DNA of 9,284 nt from positions 1-9,284 of the forward strand of contig CAMKAP010000070.1 of assembly GCA_946410505.1 (NCBI GenBank), given 5' to 3'. Both the position numbers and the translations under genes were made by a program. This stretch comes from an uncultured Clostridia bacterium. GTDB taxonomy: Bacteria; Bacillota_A; Clostridia; Oscillospirales; Oscillospiraceae. Numbering within the stretch: position 1 is the stretch's first letter; each line of letters begins with the position of its first letter. Of this stretch, positions 7,631 to 9,284 are shown piece by piece. The notes beneath the pieces were generated by a model. That model saw only the letters and a list, made by a program, of their open reading frames with translations, was not told the DNA's origin and searched no databases.

Positions 7631-7658
7631 ATTTGCATACACTCCTTTCTCGGTATGT

Positions 7659-7683
7659 AAAAGGGCGGCCTTTCAGCCGCCCC
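7659..7683 (-). terminator. GC-rich hairpin with short U tract; terminator or attenuator
   Basis: The minus strand reads GGGCGGC, a 6-base loop TGAAAG, GCCGCCC, then TTTTAC. The 7-bp perfect GC stem (7676-7682 with 7663-7669) followed by four T is a weak-to-moderate intrinsic terminator, lying 7 bases after the stop of the 30-aa peptide gene. Only 32 bases separate the stem from the next start codon at 7630, and these are filled by its ribosome binding site. With little room for a new promoter, the hairpin more likely trims downstream expression than ends the operon. Confidence 0.6.
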
Positions 7684-7689
7684 AGGGGC

Positions 7690-7782
7690 TTACTTGCGCT
7701 TGCTCGCCCGGATGTGCAGGAACACCAGGCCGCCGAGGATAAACACAGCCAGCGCAATGGAAATGATCGTTTTCGGTTCCAT
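7690..7782 (-). CDS. 30-aa single-pass membrane peptide coupled to the adhesin
   Basis: ATG at 7782 shares its first base with the adhesin stop (TAATG). A strong GGAAGGAG (7791-7798) lies 8 bases upstream, inside the adhesin's Lys-rich tail codons. The peptide starts MEPKTIISIALAVFILGGLV: a short polar head, about 18 hydrophobic residues (5-23), then a basic tail ending RASKRK. That pattern predicts one membrane span with the C-terminus inside. It is too short for most gene finders. The role is unknown; it may assist adhesin insertion, be a small structural membrane peptide, or be a remnant of a second anchor segment. The overlapping start and good ribosome binding site make translation likely. 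Confidence 0.72.
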   Translation of the reverse strand: MEPKTIISIALAVFILGGLVFLHIRASKRK

Positions 7783-9284
7783 TACTTTTTCTCCTTCCGT
7801 TTTTTCTTACATGCAAAGAAGCTGCAGACAGCAGCCCCGGCAAAGCCCACGCCCGTCAGCGAATACCAAAGGACGGGATTGCGGTCATCGCCGGTCTTGG
7901 GCGTGTCGCGCAGCTCGTTGTGCATTTCAATTTTGACCTCCGCGTCGGTGCTGATCGTGACGATCTTATCCACGGGCAGCACATAGGCGGCGGAGGCGTT
8001 GTCGGACACCTCGGACACGCGGTAATCACCGCAGCGAAGCCCCTCAATGAAGATTTCGCCCCGCTTGTCCGTGGTGAACACCTTTTCATAGCCATTCGGC
8101 CCGGAGACACGGAAAGAAAAGCCCTCGATCTTGTTGTCCGAGGATGTCTTGAAGATTTTGAGAGCGCCGGTCTGCGGGTCGTTGATAAAGCAACCTTTCC
8201 CGGCCTCGTTCTCCACGATCACGGTCTTGCCATGCTCCACGATCTCAAAGTAGTAGGCGTTTTCATCCAGGACAAAGCCTGCCGGTGCTTTCGTCTCGCG
8301 CGTGAAGTAGACGCCATAGGTGAGATCGCCCTGCTCATAGACGCCCACGCTCACCTCCGGCAACGTTCCGAGCTTTTCATCGTCCTTATCCAGCTCCATG
8401 TTGCCGTTGCTGTCGCGGTAGAGTTCAAACACAGCCCCGGTCAGCTTGTTTTCGGGGTAGTCCCGATCCACCTTGGTAAGCTGCACCGTGCCTCGGATCA
8501 GCGTGTTTTCCAGCTCCAGTTCGATCACAGCGCCGTCCTTATCCACGTTGACCTCAAAGGTCTTGTCGGAGAGGACGTAGCCGGTGGGCGCAGAAATCTC
8601 ATGCACGATCCAGTTTCCATAGGGGACTTTTGCAAAAGAAAAGCCGCCGTCCTCGGCGGAGGTGGCGGTCAAAATGGCGGTGCCGGTGGTAAACTCGATT
8701 GTTTCTGGCTTGAACAGTCCGATGACTGCCCCGGCCAGCGGCGCGCCTGCATCGTCCTTTTTCAACCCGTGGACTTCACCGTACATCAGACGGTTTTCCA
8801 TGCGCTTACCCTCATTGACCTTGATTTCCACCAGCGCAGTATCTTGTCCGGCGTAATCGAAGCTGATGGGATACTTGGTGTCGGGCAGGATATAGTGTTC
8901 ATCCGTGGACAGCTCTTTCAGATAGTAGCTGCCCAGCGGCAGGTCGGTCTTGATGGCGGCATAACCGTTGCTGTCAACGGAAACGATCTCCATGATGCCG
9001 TCCACGGGGATGGTGCTGCCATCGGCGGCGGTCAACTCCTGTGCGGCATAGAGGCCAAAGGTGACGGCGCTGATCTCGCCGCTCATGCCGATGCCAAACT
9101 GCTGGTCGGCAATCAGCACCTTGTTCAGCGTGACGGCGGCTTTCTGACGCTCGTTGTTGAAGCTGGCGGCGGTTTCGGTGATCTCGATCTCCTGTCCGGC
9201 ATAGATAAGTTCCACGGTGCGGACTTCGGTATTCAGCACCATGCCGTAGGGCGCGGTCACTTCGGAAATCTCGTATTTCCCCAA
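7782..9284 (-). CDS. Cna-B/SpaA-type sortase-anchored surface adhesin (partial, N-terminus beyond right edge)
   Basis: The C-terminal 500 codons are present. The first codon in the window, TTG, is an internal leucine of a repeat (GKYEISEVTAPYG), not a start. The protein consists of Cna-B/SpaA-like beta-sandwich repeats: a partial one (window residues 1-44), then about 45-167, 168-261, 262-368 and 369-458. Each full repeat shows a Lys near its start (LNK, LKK, LTK, IFK), a Glu in a Y/W/F-x-x-x-E box (E124, E229, E330, E425) and an Asn near its end (MEN, LEN, VEN or FIN, MHN), the usual triad for Lys-Asn isopeptide bonds. It ends with TPKTG (461-465, bases 7890-7904), a hydrophobic span (about 470-491) and a KKKRKEKK tail, so it should be linked to the cell wall by a sortase. 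In ICEs such proteins probably aid mating-pair contact (inference). The signal peptide is outside the window. Confidence 0.92.
   Translation of the reverse strand: MGKYEISEVTAPYGMVLNTEVRTVELIYAGQEIEITETAASFNNERQKAAVTLNKVLIADQQFGIGMSGEISAVTFGLYAAQELTAADGSTIPVDGIMEIVSVDSNGYAAIKTDLPLGSYYLKELSTDEHYILPDTKYPISFDYAGQDTALVEIKVNEGKRMENRLMYGEVHGLKKDDAGAPLAGAVIGLFKPETIEFTTGTAILTATSAEDGGFSFAKVPYGNWIVHEISAPTGYVLSDKTFEVNVDKDGAVIELELENTLIRGTVQLTKVDRDYPENKLTGAVFELYRDSNGNMELDKDDEKLGTLPEVSVGVYEQGDLTYGVYFTRETKAPAGFVLDENAYYFEIVEHGKTVIVENEAGKGCFINDPQTGALKIFKTSSDNKIEGFSFRVSGPNGYEKVFTTDKRGEIFIEGLRCGDYRVSEVSDNASAAYVLPVDKIVTISTDAEVKIEMHNELRDTPKTGDDRNPVLWYSLTGVGFAGAAVCSFFACKKKRKEKK
7791..7798 (-). promoter_or_regulatory. 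Ribosome binding site of the 30-aa peptide, inside the adhesin's basic tail
   Basis: GGAAGGAG on the minus strand, 8 bases before ATG 7782. The same bases encode part of the KKKRKEKK tail of the adhesin, so the tail codons also serve as a translation start signal for the small peptide. Confidence 0.7.

Noticed and set aside
7631..7642. GTG at 7642 as the start of the small HhH-like protein
   Set aside because: The GTG overlaps the GGAG of the ribosome binding site, so a ribosome could not use it; ATG at 7630 fits.
9282..9284. TTG at the right edge as the adhesin start
   Set aside because: The frame begins in the middle of a Cna-B repeat with no signal peptide, so the gene simply runs off the window.
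1..9284. tRNA, rRNA, CRISPR arrays, attachment sites, riboswitches
   Set aside because: Nothing resembling these was found by eye; the window is almost wholly coding on one strand.

Overview
The window is the interior of a Gram-positive integrative and conjugative element (ICE). It most likely comes from a gut Clostridia genome (Oscillospirales/Lachnospirales type). The grounds are a GC-rich coding style, strong AGGAGG-type ribosome binding sites, a sortase-anchored Cna-B/SpaA-type surface protein, and the giant methyltransferase-helicase protein typical of Tn1549/CTn-like elements. The host is an inference. No integrase, relaxase or attachment site lies in the window.

Every gene is on the minus strand, so transcription runs from 9284 towards 1. 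In transcription order they are: (1) the C-terminal 500 codons of a multi-repeat Cna-B/SpaA adhesin with a TPKTG sorting signal (7782 to the right edge); (2) a 30-residue single-pass membrane peptide whose start codon overlaps the adhesin stop (7690-7782); (3) a GC-rich hairpin with a short U tract (7659-7683); (4) a 78-aa protein with a helix-hairpin-helix-like motif (7394-7630); (5) a 212-aa protein with a DUF7007-like region (6754-7392); (6) a 314-aa conserved ICE protein of unknown role (5810-6754); (7) a giant ORF open from 5784 through the left edge, 1928 codons without a stop. The giant ORF carries an ArdC-N-like region, a disordered linker, three divergent copies of a repeated module and an adenine-N6 methyltransferase domain. 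The helicase part expected from the family would lie beyond base 1.

The most striking feature is a complete tnpV-family gene (4587-4940) lying on the same strand inside the giant ORF, in a different reading frame, with its own well-placed ribosome binding site. About 118 codons are therefore read in two frames. The giant protein's share is a Gly/Ala/Asp/Arg/Pro-rich linker with codons unlike its surroundings, as expected if the tnpV frame is the older one and the methylase frame was overprinted on it.

Adjacent genes overlap or nearly touch (TAATG at 7782 and at 6754, a 1-base gap at 7393, a 25-base gap before the giant ORF). This suggests one co-translated block: a surface adhesin for cell contact, followed by DNA-processing and host-defence-evasion functions. 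No stretch over 300 bases lacks a gene; the longest gap is 7631-7689.
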